Assembly: GCF_902635505.1 (NCBI RefSeq)
Contig: NC_045427.1
Location: 130,020,960 to 130,084,959 of the forward strand
Direction of reading: 5' to 3'
Origin: Sarcophilus harrisii
Taxonomy: Eukaryota > Chordata > Mammalia > Dasyuromorphia > Dasyuridae
DNA: 64,000 nt
In this document: piece after piece, positions 35,246-46,340 of the stretch
How positions within the stretch are numbered: the first letter of the stretch is position 1
How the letters are laid out: every line of letters starts with the position of its first letter
Notes under the pieces: generated by a model
The model's input: the letters and a program-made list of their open reading frames with translations, nothing else
What the model was told of the DNA's origin: nothing
Database searches by the model: none
Made by a program: the position numbers and the translations under genes

Positions 35246-35504
35246 AATAAAAAGGAAGTTCATTTATGTCTTGTTCAATTTCTTTTTCTAAAATAGATCT
35301 ATTTAGTCATTCTGTTTCTTCTCCTGCTGATTTAGGCAATTTATATTTTTGTAAATATTCTTCCATTTCACTTTAATTGTTAAAATTATTGGCATATAAC
35401 TAACTGAGCAAGTAACTCATTATAACTGTTTTAATTTCAACTTTGTTAGTGATATATTCACCCTTTTCATTTTTTAATGTTAGTATTTTAGCTTAGTTTT
35501 TGTT

Positions 35505-35642
35505 TATTTGTTTTTTGGTGAGGCAATTGGGGTTAAATGACTTGCTCAGAGTCAGACAGCTAGTACAGTGTCTAAGGCAGGATTTGAACTCAGATCCTGA
35601 CTTCAAAATGGGTATCTATCCACTGAGCCATTTAGGTGCCCT
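35505..35642 (-). mobile_element. WSINE1-type SINE, antisense
   Basis: T-rich start, gaggcaattggggttaaatg, acttgctcagagtcagacag, ending ccactgagccatttaggtgc. Confidence 0.85.
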
Positions 35643-35661
35643 TAGTGATTTAATTTCTTTT

Positions 35662-36283
35662 TTTTTTTTTTAATTTAATAGCCTTTTATTTACAGGATAT
35701 ATGTATGGGTAACTTTACAGCATTAACAATTGCCAAATCTCTTGTTCCAATTTTTCACCTCTTACCCCCCACCCCCTCCCCCAGATGGCAGGATGACCAG
35801 TAGATGTTAAGTACATTAAAATATAAATTAGATACACAATAAGTATACATGACCAAAACGTTATTTTGCTGTACAAAAAGAATCAGACTCTGAAATATTG
35901 TACAATTAGCTTGTGAAGGAAATAAAAAATGCAGGTGGGCATAAATATAGGGATTGGGAATTCAATGTAATGGTTTTTAGTCATCTCCCAGAGTTTTTTC
36001 TCTGGGTGTAGCTGGTTCAGTTCATTACTGCTCCACTGGAAATGATTTGGTTGATCTCGTTGCTGAGGATGGCCAGGTCCATCAAAACTGGTCATCATAT
36101 AGTATTGTTGTTGACGTATATAATGATCTTCTGGTCTTGCTCATTTCACTCAGCATCAGTTCGTGTAAGTCTCTCCAGGCCTTTCTGAAATCATCCTGTT
36201 GGTCATTTCTTACAGAACAGTAATATTCCATAATATTCATATACCACAATTTATTCAGCCATTCTCCAACTGATGGACATCCA
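35662..36283 (-). mobile_element. Young 5'-truncated L1, antisense, 15-bp duplication
   Basis: A poly(T), then L1 3' UTR and the last part of ORF2 in reverse. Perfect 15-bp repeats gatttaatttctttt flank it (35647-35661, 36284-36298). It inserted into the old antisense L1 and is nearly identical to the copies at 7416 and 49741. Confidence 0.95.
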
Positions 36284-37420
36284 GATTTAATTTCTTTTAA
36301 AAATCAAATTAACCAATAGAATAATCTATTTTGTTATTTTTTAAAATAAAATCAACTTCTAGTTTTCCTTATTAGTTCAATGTTTTTAAAAATACTCTAT
36401 TTTATTAATTTCACCTTTAATTTTTAGGATTTCCTATTTAGTGTTTATTTGGAGGTTTTTCGTTTCTTCTTTTCTAGTTTTTAAAAATTGCATACCCAAT
36501 TCATTGGTCTGTTTTTTCCCCCTATTTTATTGATGTAAATATTTAGAAATAGAAATTTTCCTCTAATTACTGTTTTTGTTGTATCCCATACATTCTAATA
36601 TGTTGTCTCTTTGTGACCATCCCTGCAATTAAATTAGTTTCTATGATTTGTTCTTTAATCTGCTCATTCTTTAAGATTATGTTGTTTAATCTTCAATTAG
36701 TTTTTAACCTATGTTTCCATGTGCCCTTATTAAATATAATTTTATTGCATTTTGATCTGAAAAGGATACTTTTAATATGTCTGCTTTTTTTCTTTTGACT
36801 GCAGAGAAAAAGATATATTCTTTTTTATTTCCATTTAATTTTCTCTAGATATCTATTCTATCCAGCTTACTTAAAATTTTATTCACTTCCTTGATTTTTT
36901 TTTTTTGGAGGGGGTGAGATTTATCTAATTCTGAGAGGGGAAGCTCCCACTATTATTAAAATCCCCAAGCATTATAGGACTACTATCTATTTTCAGCTAT
37001 ACTTCATTTAGCTTTTTTTTTTTAATTTAAATGTTGTAGTATTTGCTACATATAAATTTAGTATTGGTATTGCTTTATCAAAATGTAATTATTAATTTTT
37101 AAAATTAAGTCTATTTAACTTTAACTTTGTCTAAGATCATGATTACTACCCTTCCTTTTTTTGTTTTTGCATTAGCTGAAGCATAAATTTTACTCCAGCC
37201 CTCTAATTTGACTGTGTCTCTTATTTTTAAATGTTTTCTTGTAAACAACATATTGTCAGATTCTAATTTTTAATCTACTCTGCTAGTTAATCTATTCTGT
37301 TTTGTGAGTGAGTTCATTCCATTTACATTCAAAGCTATAATTACTATTTGTGAATTTCCCTCCATTTTATTTTTAATCATTATTGTCCTTCTCAGACACT
37401 TTTTACACTCAATCTCAGTT

Positions 37421-37629
37421 ACATAGCTCCCTTACTTAAATCCAATTCATTCACAAGTCATGGCTTTACCTTCCTGAAATCATGATCATCTTTGAGAATG
37501 AAGGACGAACAGCAACAACAGTACCTGACACATAATAGGCACTCAGTAATATTTATTGACTGGTTGATTTAATTATTTGATTTAAAAATCAAATTAACCA
37601 ATAGAATAATCTATTTTGTTGTTTTTTAA
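37421..37629. repeat. Patchwork insertion copied from two nearby loci
   Basis: 37421-37563 (143 bases) matches 39129-39271 with two mismatches. 37582-37629 (48 bases) matches 36297-36344 with one mismatch. Both source segments are older repeats, yet these copies are far more alike than repeat family members elsewhere in the window. It looks like a templated insertion rather than separate retroposition. Confidence 0.8.
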
Positions 37630-37929
37630 CTGAGTTAAGTTTCTCCATTTCCTCACTTATTCCTTATTCTACCCATCCCTCTAAAAATGCCTCCTTTATC
37701 TTCTTTTTTCCTACCCTCTTAAAGCTTAATCTACACACCCTTCTAAAAGTCCTTGTCCCCCAGTTCTCTCACCTCTCTCCAAGTGCAGAAGACTTCTCTA
37801 CCCCTCCAGATGTACATGTTGTTTCTTCTTCAACCTAGATCAGAGTAGATTCCAATGTTATCAAACCTCACTCTTTACCTGCTTCCTGTGTATCAGTTTT
37901 TCTTTTTATGCTCCATTTCCATAGACTTC

Positions 37930-38205
37930 TATAGAAGACAGGATTTTAGCTGGGGCTTAAAGGAAGCCAGAAAAGGTAGAAGGTAGAGATGAGAAAGAGT
38001 GTTCTAGGGTAGAGAAAATGCTCAAAGCTGAGAGAGAGAGAGTATCTTGTTCTTGGAAGAGCCAGGAGGTCAATATTAGTGGACAGAAGAGTACATATTA
38101 GTTGTAAGAAGACTGGAAAAGTAGGATGGACTAGATCATAAAGGTTTTTGAATGCCAAACAGCATTTTTTATTTACTCTTGGAGGTGACAGGCAGTGGCT
38201 GGGAT

Positions 38206-38245
<40 letters not shown>

Positions 38246-38650
38246 ATGATTAGATCTGATCTTTAGGAAAATCATTTTAGTGGCTGAATGTAGAATGGGT
38301 TGATGTTCAGAAAGACCTGGGGCAGGAAAACCTACCAATATGTAATTACAATAGTCCAGATGTGAAGTGATGAGGGCCTGCACCAGAGGAGGGACAACTT
38401 CAGAGAAAAAAAGGAAGTCTATTAGAAAGATATTGCAAAGATGAATTGACAAGTTTTGGAAACAAATTAGATATGGGGAGTGAGAGATAGTGAGGAGATC
38501 AGGATGACTCCTAGGCTGGAACTTGAGGGAGGATGCTGTAACCCTCAGGGTAAGGCAGGGAGAAAGATAATGAGTTCCATTTTGGATATAATTGTATTTA
38601 AGATGTCTACTGTAAATAATATATAATATAAAACTTAGAAAGAAAAAAAT
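37930..38650 (-). mobile_element. L2/L3 (CR1-clade) LINE, C-terminal RT region, antisense
   Basis: The reverse translation contains LVQALITSHLDYCNYILVGF, matching the ...LVTSRLDYCNSLLSGLP block of the L2/CR1 reverse transcriptase. LAFKNLYDLVHP and LLALPRTR follow in the expected order. A (TG)n microsatellite (38207-38243) sits inside. Degenerate. Confidence 0.8.
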
Positions 38651-39128
38651 AGCTGAGAGGAGAATGATTGGCAGTGATCAAGTCTGCAAAGATGCTGAAC
38701 AGAATGAGGATTAAGAAATGGCCATTGGATTTGGTGGCTAAAAGATCACACTAATCACAGCTGAAAGTTTTCTTTCTTTCTCAAAATTTCCTAGAACAAT
38801 TTCTCCCTTTTGCTTTCCAGAATTCCTATTTATATTCTATTTGTCTAAATACATATAACTGTTTTACTAAACCCATCACTCCCACCTCCCAGAAAGAAAC
38901 TTCCTTGAGGACTGGACTATGCTATTTTTGTGTCCTAGCATCTTGAATTTAGAAATAGAATAACTTACATTTGTAAAAGTGTTTAAGATATCTTAATACA
39001 TATTATATTATATTGTTATAATACATTATATTATACTATATTATTATATCATATCACATTACATTATATCCATTAGATTTTTAAGGGCAGGAACTGTCTT
39101 TTGCCTTTTGGTACCTCCATCACTTAGC

Positions 39129-39271
39129 ACATAGCTCCCTTACTTAAATCCAATTCATTCACAAGTCATGGCTTTACCTTCCTGAAATCATGATCATCTT
39201 TGAGAATGAAGGATGAACAGCAACAACAGTACCTGACACATAATAGACACTCAGTAATATTTATTGACTGG
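39129..39271 (+). repeat. Source-like copy of the 143-bp duplicated segment
   Basis: An L2-type tail (agcacatag ... acctgacacataatagacac, tattgactgg) with a SINE 3' half inserted in it (gaatgaaggatgaacagcaa). Its left flank (gcacttag-like) continues the L2 tail, while the flank of the 37421 copy does not. This suggests that this locus is the original. Confidence 0.7.
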
Positions 39272-39431
39272 CATTTAGTTTAAAAATGGCCTTAGTGTTT
39301 TTTTTTTTAACTATGTAATCCTGGGTAAGTCACCACATCTGTTTGCCCAAGTTTCACCTATAAAATGGAGCTAATAGTAGCATCCAGTTTCTAGGGTTGT
39401 AATGGGGATATATGAAATAACATTTGTAAAA

Positions 39432-39921
39432 TGTCAGGATCCGTGATCCTCTCTTCCTTTTTGGATACTCTGTTTTTTCAGCGCTAAGGCCCAACAAGCA
39501 AGCTGTGTATATGAGCTTGGTAAAACAACAATCTTTTGCACTCTGAATAAGCTTCACTGCAACTTAATCACAAAACTGATGGTCCCTGAGCTCAAGCAAG
39601 CACTAACAGGCCCAAGACAACAAAGTACTACTATGAATGGACTTTTTACAACCTCTAGACAATAAGCCTTGTTGTTGTTGTGTCTCATTGTTGTTCCTAT
39701 TCTACATTAATTTATCATTAACCTCGCCACAAATATATAAATCAAGATTTTGCTCCACTGCTTTGGGTCTCCTAATAGAGGAAGCCTGACATGTCTAATT
39801 TCTCTACCCCAGGAATAAAGAAAGCTTTTTGTTTTTAACCTGTGTGAACATCTCTAGTATTTTTAAAGTTAAGAGTGTTTGTAAAATGTGACTCTTTGGT
39901 TATTTGTTACTACAGTTGACA
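39432..39921 (+). mobile_element. Possible solo LTR (fossil) inside a MIR-type SINE
   Basis: TGTCA at the start and TGACA at the end form an inverted pair. A TATA-like box lies near 39734 and AATAAA at 39814, spaced as in an LTR. MIR-like sequence flanks it on both sides. Alternatively, 12-bp repeats tttgtaaaatgt (39423-39434, 39878-39889) mark the edges. Family unknown; no internal region. Confidence 0.45.
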
Positions 39922-40421
39922 AAAGTGTTATATAAATTTTAGTTATTTCTATTGATTATCAGAGCATCTCTGGAGCATTGTATTCAAGTCTGGATATCAC
40001 TATTTTTAGGAAGAGTATTGACAAGATGAAGGGACTAGAGAACATCTGAGATCTTTTGGAGGAACTGAAAATATTTATCCTTGAGAAAAGAAGACTTAGA
40101 AAGTATATGATAGCTGTTTTTCCATTATTTGAAGGTTTGCAATATTGGAGAGAGAGGGAGTAAATTTCTGCATGGACCTCCCATGTTCTGGGAGGGCAGA
40201 ACATGGAGGAATGAGTAGAAGTTCTAAGAGAGGAAGATTTTGGCTCTTTTTAAAGGAAAAACAGCTTAAGTAGAGAAAGGAGTGGATTCCCTCTTACTGG
40301 AGGTTGTCAAGGGAAAGCCAGATGACTGTATGCTGTAAAAGGAAACTTGATTTAGGAACAGGTGGGACAGAAGCTCCTCTCTTCCCTTCTATCTCTGAGA
40401 TTCTGTGATTCTAAATGGTAC

Positions 40422-40642
40422 TATGTTGTTGTTCAGTCATGTCTGACTCTTTTTGTGTTTTCTTGGCAAAGACTGGAAACAGCTTGCCATTTCCTTCTCC
40501 AGTTATTTTAACAGATGAAGAAACTGAAGCAAACAGTGAAGTGACTTGCCCAGAGTCACACAGCTAAGTTGTCTGAGGCTAGAATTGAACTCAAGATGAT
40601 TCTTCCTGATTTCTGTGCTCTTTGTGCACTATGGCAGCTGAA
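40422..40642 (-). mobile_element. Mar1-type SINE, antisense
   Basis: ttgttgttcagtcatgtctg, ttttcttggcaaagactgg, gcttgccatttccttctcca, cttgcccagagtcacacagc, ending near ctatggcagctg. Confidence 0.9.
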
Positions 40643-40974
40643 CCTCCCAAGATACCTTGGAGTTTACTGTCTGGATTTCTTTCTTAAGGACTAGGCTTTA
40701 AACCCAAACTACTCTGATTCTCATCGATGGGCCACCAATAGATCCCAAGTCCAGCTTCACTTGGTCACTGTTTGAATCCTGATTGATTCAGATTGAATGT
40801 ATATAGCAGTTATTTCTGCTTTGGTCAGAAAACCTGAGGATCTTCCCCTCCCAGATTCATTCAGAAATTTTTTTTGGACTAGGTGAAAAAGGACATTCTT
40901 TGCCACAATTGCCAACTACCTTAATTACTGAATGGGTATGGCCTCGAGTCAAAAGGAGACCGGTTAAAAACCTT

Positions 40975-41144
40975 AGCTTAAAAAGGTCAAGGTCTCATTA
41001 CATCTCTAGTCATCTTGATCTATATCTGGCCACTGGAACTAGCTGGCTCTAGAGGGGAAAGTGAGGCAGGTGACCTTGCACAGCCCTCCCTCACTGAAAT
41101 CATGTCACATCCTCTTGGAGAACAAAGGAAAAACAACAACCTAA
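40975..41144 (+). mobile_element. SINE of unnamed marsupial family
   Basis: ctagtcatcttgatctatat, ctggccactggaactagctg, gcaggtgaccttgcacagcc, ctccctcactgaaatcatgt, gagaacaaaggaaaaacaac. The most complete copy of this family here. Confidence 0.8.
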
Positions 41145-41149
41145 CAGCC

Positions 41150-41175
41150 TCCACATATATACACATATACGAATA

Positions 41176-41251
<76 letters not shown>

Positions 41252-41333
41252 TAGCATTTATAGCACAACCGATGCTATTTACCTGTATGTGTATCTATGT
41301 ATACATTTAGCACACACCAGTGCTATCCAGCTG

Positions 41334-41365
<32 letters not shown>

Positions 41366-41760
41366 TGTATACAATAGCATTTACAGAACACACCTGTTAT
41401 CTACCTGTATGTATAAATATACACGGGCATGAACACACATGCACATATGTATCTATAGCATTTAAAGCACACCCCATGCCATTTGCATGTACATGTGTGT
41501 ACGTACCTATATATACGTGGCTAAATAGCACAGGGATGCGCAATAAGTGCTATAACACGTGTATCTACAGCATTTTCGCACACGCCTGTTATCTACCTGC
41601 ATGCACACATGTCCACATAACATACACGCGTGTACACAGCGTCTATAGCACACATCTGCGCCCCCTACCCACACATGCCCGGGCACACCCGCACCGGCAC
41701 ATACACATTCCACCTCCACGGGCGCGTAACGCACTAACGGCGCACACACGCATCACTCCC
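41150..41760. repeat. TA/GA/CA microsatellites grading into a degenerate minisatellite
   Basis: 41185-41250 is (TA)n then (GA)n. From 41252 a loose unit recurs about every 50-110 bases: tagcatttatagcacaacc, tgctatttacctgtatgtg, then CA- and TA-rich filler. Examples lie near 41252, 41377, 41456 and 41568. CpG content rises toward the HGSNAT CpG island. Confidence 0.7.
41556..41561. promoter_or_regulatory. E-box CACGTG upstream of HGSNAT
   Basis: CACGTG about 600 bases before the start codon. Lysosomal genes often carry a CLEAR element (GTCACGTGAC, bound by TFEB). The flanks here (aaCACGTGta) fit that consensus poorly. Confidence 0.2.
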
Positions 41761-41888
41761 CCACAGATGCCACCAGATCGGAACCTCCCGGAGGGCAGGC
41801 TCCGGCAGCGGCCCGCTCAGCTCCGGCCTCGGCCCCCGCCCGCCCTGGCCCCGCCTCCCCCTCCCTCTCCCGGAGCAGCCGATGACTC

Positions 41889-42164
41889 ATGGCGGAGGCG
41901 GCTACGACGACAGCAGCCCGGCGCGAGGAGGCGGGGGAGGAGACGGCGGCGGCGGCTGGGCAGGGGGGAGACGAGTGGCGCGGGCTCCGCGGCAGAGTCG
42001 GCGGCGGCTGCGGAGGGGAGCGTACGCGCGCCGAGCGGACTCCGCGAGCAGGAGCCGGAGCCCAAGCCCGAGCCGGAGCCCGAGCCGGAGCGGCCCCAGG
42101 AGGAAGGCCGGGCGGCGGTGCAGCGGCGCGAAGGCAGCCCGGGGCAGCGGCGGCGGACCACGAC
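41889..42164 (+). other. In-frame upstream extension of HGSNAT exon 1
   Basis: An ATG at 41889 is in frame with the main start and no stop lies between, giving 92 possible extra residues rich in Ala, Gly and Arg. Its context is weak (C at -3). Human HGSNAT, from memory, likewise has an upstream in-frame ATG (28 extra residues), and the downstream ATG is reported to be used. Most likely 5' UTR. Confidence 0.4.
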
Positions 42165-42321
42165 ATGGGCGGGGGGCTGTGGAGCGCCCGCGGGGCGCTG
42201 GCGGCCGCGCTCCTGGCCGCCTCGGTGCTCAGCGCCGCGCTGCTGGCTCGCGGGGAGCTCCCGGGCCCGGACACGCAGGAGCAAGAGCGGCAGCAGCAGC
42301 TGCAGGAGCAGCAGCCTCGGG
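42165..42321 (+). CDS. HGSNAT: HGSNAT exon 1 (coding part)
   Basis: Starts at the ATG of MGGGLWSARGALAAALLAAS and ends with PR plus one base before GTGAGT (GT at 42322), phase 1. The hydrophobic run ALAAALLAASVLSAALLA (about residues 11-28) serves as signal/anchor and matches the human ALAALLLAASVLSAALLA stretch almost residue for residue. A Gln/Glu-rich linker (QEQERQQQLQEQQ) follows, longer in glutamine than human as I recall it. The donor is consensus. Joining to exon 2 gives PRDVNKR, against PRDLDKK in human, which confirms the splice and the frame. Confidence 0.93.
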
Positions 42322-42394
42322 GTGAGTGAGGGGGGACCTCCCGGCCGGCAGCCCCGGGCGTGTGGGCGCCCATCCGCCGTGACCCGGCTGCATG

Positions 42395-43140
42395 AGTGCC
42401 TGCGCCCACAGACCCCACAGCTCGCACGCAGTATCCCCCCCCCCCCCCAACACACACACACACAACATGCGCCACGTCTGCGGGCAACACACATCTGAGC
42501 CCCCTGCACAGACCCCCACCCTTCGCATTCCCACACGACATGCCCCATGTCTCCCAGGCAACACATCTGTCGTCCCACGACAGCCATTTTAGTGTGCACA
42601 CAGCTCGCATGCAACAGTCACGCAGAACATACTCCGTGGCTCCTGACAGTCCATACCCCCCCCAGTCATACACCTGCACACAGAATCGCCCCGCTCACAC
42701 TCATCGTCCTCCCCGCCTCCCTAACGACACACACACAGGCACCTGTAGTTCACACGCCACACATGACCTTTAATGACATGCAACCTAGAGACATTTAAAA
42801 GATTCATTTAAAAATTTTAAGTTCCAAATTTTGTCTGTCTCTCCTGCTCCTCCCCCACCCACTGAGAAGACAATCAATACGATGCCCATTGTCCGTGGGA
42901 AGTCGCCCAAAATGTTGCCTTTTTAGCCACAACGTACATCCATATATCTGAAATCATACCTCACCCAATAAGTGTGTGTGTGCGCACGTAGATGTGCATT
43001 TAGACACAGCAGACACGCACAGCCTTCTCTCCCTGGCAACACAGTCTGGAGTCTTACACTAGCTGCAGATGTGCCTGTGCAGACATACAGCCAACACAGT
43101 ACATTCAGACGCAGAAAACACACATGCACGAACACATTCC
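42395..43140. repeat. CA-rich degenerate repeat in HGSNAT intron 1
   Basis: CpG-bearing, CA-rich sequence with a recurring ggcaacacacatctg-like word (42484, 42557, 43036) and (CA)n runs. It resembles the sequence upstream of the promoter, so the CpG island is bracketed by similar material. Confidence 0.55.
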
Positions 43141-44285
43141 CTCCTTTTTTTCCTTCCTTCCTTCCCCTTTTCTCCCTCTCTTCCTCCTTTGTCTTGTTCT
43201 CCCTTTTTCTTTTTCTCCAGGCTACCTCTCTCCCTCCTTCCCCACTCTCCCCTCTTCTCTTAAGGTGTTTGAATTGGCTTTGGTTTTGCTCTCAACCCCA
43301 TCCCACCCCACCCTACCCTTATTCTCAATTATCTCCCCTTTTAAGCTTTGGTGAAAAGCAGGATACTAAATTTCTTTCCTTCTTTGGAGAAAAAACGTTG
43401 TTGTATTTGAAATCCTGATAGATCACATGCAGAACCTCAGCACCCAAACCCCTTCCCCCAAAACAAAAGACAAAGAACCTTCTCCACAATTTCCCCCCCC
43501 CCCAAACAAACAAAAAAACCCCTTTCCTACTAGATTAAAGAACAAAATAAAAAAAAAAAATCCTGCTTTTCCCTCTTTTTTCTTCCCATATTGGCACTAT
43601 GCTTGCCTTCATATGCCTTGTAGATATATATTTTTAAAAAAGGAGTGCCATTTACCAAATAATATCAGTAAGGCATTATAAATTATTCTCCATCCAGAGT
43701 TGTCTATTATTGCATAATTGATGATAATACTAGCCAACATTTGTATTGCCTTTATTATTCCTTTTGGTCGACAAATCAAAATTTGTTTGGGAAATAGGTG
43801 TGATTCACCCACAAAGGCTGAAAAAGAATAAATTCCTGGCCCCATGATTTGTATCTTAAGAGACAGAATTTAAACTGAGGCTTTCTATACATCATCCACC
43901 AGACACTTAGTTGCCTTAATGTTGGGAGAGATTGGAAGGGAACATTGTTTCCTTCTCCAGGCATCCTGTCTGCTCCCATGAGAAACCAATTGTTCCTTGC
44001 CCACCTTGTACATCCACCCACCATCAGGAAGAAGTGACGCAGTTGAGAAGGAGCTGAAAGATGAAGAGCTTTAGAGTCAGATACCCCAGATCTGACAAAA
44101 GCAGGAGGATTTCTGGCTCTTGCCAGTTGTACTGTGATAATGATCCTATAATTCTTGGAAGAATTTGGAGATGCTCCAGATGCTTCCTAAATCCTGTATT
44201 TTAGAAGAGATGAAATTAAATGGATGAAAGGGGGAGGGGAAATCACTTACATCCTGGATTTCTGGTACCTAATAGGAGTTCCTTC
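43141..44285. other. HGSNAT intron 1, CT-rich then unclassified
   Basis: 43141-43260 is pyrimidine-rich. Poly(C) and poly(A) runs lie at 43493-43560. The rest of the stretch shows no gene or recognised repeat family. Confidence 0.45.
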
Positions 44286-44740
44286 AACATTATTATCATC
44301 ATCATCATCATTATAGTTAGCATTTGTATAATGCTTACCATGTGCCAAAGTATTGTGCATTTTACAATTAGTATCTCATTTGATCCTTATAACAACACTG
44401 GGAACTTGATGCTATTATTATCATCATCCTCATTTTACAATTGAGGAAATTGAGGCAAATAGGGGTTAAGTTACTTGACCAGGATCACACAACGAAAAAT
44501 AATAACTAACATTTATATAATTCCAGGCACTCTGTTAAATACTTTAACAATTAGTATCTTATTTGATCTTCACATCCTGAGATGTAGGTACTATTATTAT
44601 TACCCCCATTTCACAGATGGGGAAACTGAGGCAGACAGTGGTTAGGTGACTTACCTGAGGTGACACAGCTGGTAATAGTCTGAGGCTGATCTTCCTGACT
44701 CCAGGTGCAGCTCTTTATTCACTGCAATATCTTCAGAGCC
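44286..44740 (-). mobile_element. Two tandem CORE-SINEs
   Basis: The first (tagttagcatttgtataatg ... gaggaaattgaggcaaatag, ggatcacacaac) ends near 44492. A second begins at once (taataactaacatttatata) and is complete to agctctttattcactgcaat at about 44732. Confidence 0.75.
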
Positions 44741-44744
44741 TCCA

Positions 44745-45060
44745 GTCAGTCAATAATTATTAAGTACTCATTAGGTTTTAAGATACTGGGCTAAGTATTG
44801 AGGCTAGGCAAAAATAATGCCTTCCTCCAGGAGTTTACTTTTTTTTTTTGGGGGGGGGGAGGAATGGAAGGCTAGGCAATTGGGATTAAGTGAGTTAGTT
44901 GTTCAGGGTCACATAGGTAGTGTCAATTATCTGAGGCTGGATTTGAAATCAGGTCCTCTTGGTTCCAGGACCCTTTAGGTGCTCTGTCCACTGTGCCATC
45001 TAGCCACTCCCAAAGGAGCTTATAATTTAATAAGGGAGATAAAATATACATAAATAGTTC
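44745..45060. mobile_element. L2-type element carrying an antisense WSINE1
   Basis: L2 words (attattaagtactcattagg, ctgggctaagtattgaggct; gagcttataatttaataag) flank an antisense SINE at about 44838-45012 (poly(T), ggcaattgggattaagtgag, ctgtccactgtgccatctag). The SINE is therefore the younger. Confidence 0.7.
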
Positions 45061-45402
45061 CATATTAGATAGGGTAACCTTAATCCTAAATCATAACCCT
45101 AACCCTCAAGTGACTTAATTGCTCATGATGGACAAAAGGTTTGGAATCAGATTTTTGTTTCCTAGGCCATTCTTTGTCTACTAAATCATGCTACCTCTCA
45201 TCTTGTACAAAATAGGTGTCTAATAATTGTTTGTTGAATATAATTGCATTGATCAAATGAATTTTGAGGTTCAGAGGGATCACTTGGTATCATTAGTTCC
45301 ATCCAGGTTACTTATGGTCTTCTAGTACAATTCTTCAATTCTGGATTCTGGTAAAGACCACTCAAGACCTCTGTTGAGCAATTTTTATTATCATTTAATT
45401 AA

Positions 45403-45541
45403 TTATTTTTTTTTTTTTGCTTAGTCAGTTGTGCTCAGGGTCACACAGCTAGGAAGGGTTAAGTGTCTGAGGTCATATTTGAACTCAGGTCCTCCTGAAT
45501 TCAGGGCTGGTGCTGTATCTACTGCACCACCTAGCTGCTGC
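45403..45541 (-). mobile_element. WSINE1-type SINE, antisense
   Basis: Poly(T), gctcagggtcacacagctag, gaactcaggtcctcctgaat, ctactgcaccacctagctgc. Lacks a few bases after the T-run. Confidence 0.9.
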
Positions 45542-46340
45542 TTATCATCATTTTATAATATTATTTGACTGGGGGAAGTCATTGACACAAGACAGGAAAA
45601 AGAGGATTAAGATGATATTTTACTTTACTTGCCTATCCCTCATTGTGGGCAGCAATGAATGGGGAAATAACCCCGTAGGAAGGCAGAGATAATACACAAA
45701 TTATGAAATTGATTGTCTATTCTATGTTTCTGGGAATAGACCTCAAGTCAAGAAGGGATGAATGAATCAAAGAGAAGTCATTTAGTAAGAGCTTATAATG
45801 TGTTATTTCCTCTTATTCAAATATCAGCTCCTAAAGGGCAGGGACTGGCTTTCTTTTTGCTTCTACTTGTATTCCCTGTGCCTGGCATCATTAGTGAGGA
45901 TTAGAAAAATACTTGTTGACTTGGCAATTTGTCAAGCATTGGAGAGATGGTATCAAAGCTAGATATTCCAGGTATTCTCAAAGAACTTGCAGTATAATTG
46001 GCAAAAATCACACAGGGATTGGCAGGGAAAGGTGTTTTGGTCAGAGAAGTCCGTTGGATGGCCATAAGTTGGTTGGGGGGGGGGGTTATGAAGTGGGGGG
46101 GGATGTCAGTGGGAAGGGATATGGCTGGATAGAATGTGAAGTAGGATCTGGAGCCAGCCTGACATATATAGCAGGCCAGGATAGGAATTCCAAAGATGAA
46201 TGAAGTTTCCCAGGCATAATGTCTGGAAGCAATAATCATAATAATTGCTAACGTTTATATTGCTCCTTAAGGTTTACTAAGTGCATTTCATCGTTAATCT
46301 ATTTTTTCTGTTTTTAAATCTTGCTTACAGAATTTAACTG
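45541..46340. other. HGSNAT intron 1, mostly unclassified
   Basis: An L2 tail lies at about 45825-45925 (ctaaagggcagggactggct). A poly(G) run is at 46076-46085. A short CORE-SINE-like word (taattgctaacgtttatatt) is near 46240. Nothing else recognised. Confidence 0.4.

Larger units (their letters stand above)
34880..37930 (-). mobile_element. Long old L1 in antisense, host of later insertions
   Basis: Reverse-strand translation near 35100 reads [19 protein letters not shown], the SPGPDGFTAEFYQ block at the start of the L1 reverse transcriptase. Near 36340 it gives an FKK-NKIDY-like version of the FEKINKID motif, and 36900-37380 is the endonuclease region. It is interrupted by SINEs at 35103 and 35505, by a young L1 tail at 35662 and by the patchwork at 37421. 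It has many stops and is not functional. Confidence 0.8.
41700..42440 (+). promoter_or_regulatory. CpG-island promoter of HGSNAT
   Basis: Very GC-rich and CpG-rich, with GC boxes (ccccgcctccc, ggaggcgggggagg) and no TATA box. An AP-1-like TGACTCA lies at 41883-41889. The long frames on both strands across it come from base composition, not coding. Confidence 0.85.

Noticed and set aside
37946-38452. A 168-codon minus-strand gene
   Set aside because: It is a remnant of an L2/CR1-clade reverse transcriptase interrupted by a TG microsatellite.
41556-41561. CLEAR/TFEB element for the lysosomal gene HGSNAT
   Set aside because: Only the CACGTG core is present; the flanks do not fit and the site lies in a degenerate repeat. 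Kept only as a low-confidence E-box.
41320-42679. Long open frames on both strands over the HGSNAT CpG island (up to 392 and 308 codons)
   Set aside because: They arise from GC-rich sequence with few stops. They are low complexity, overlap each other and show no domain. Only the frame with the signal/anchor and the PR|D splice is supported.
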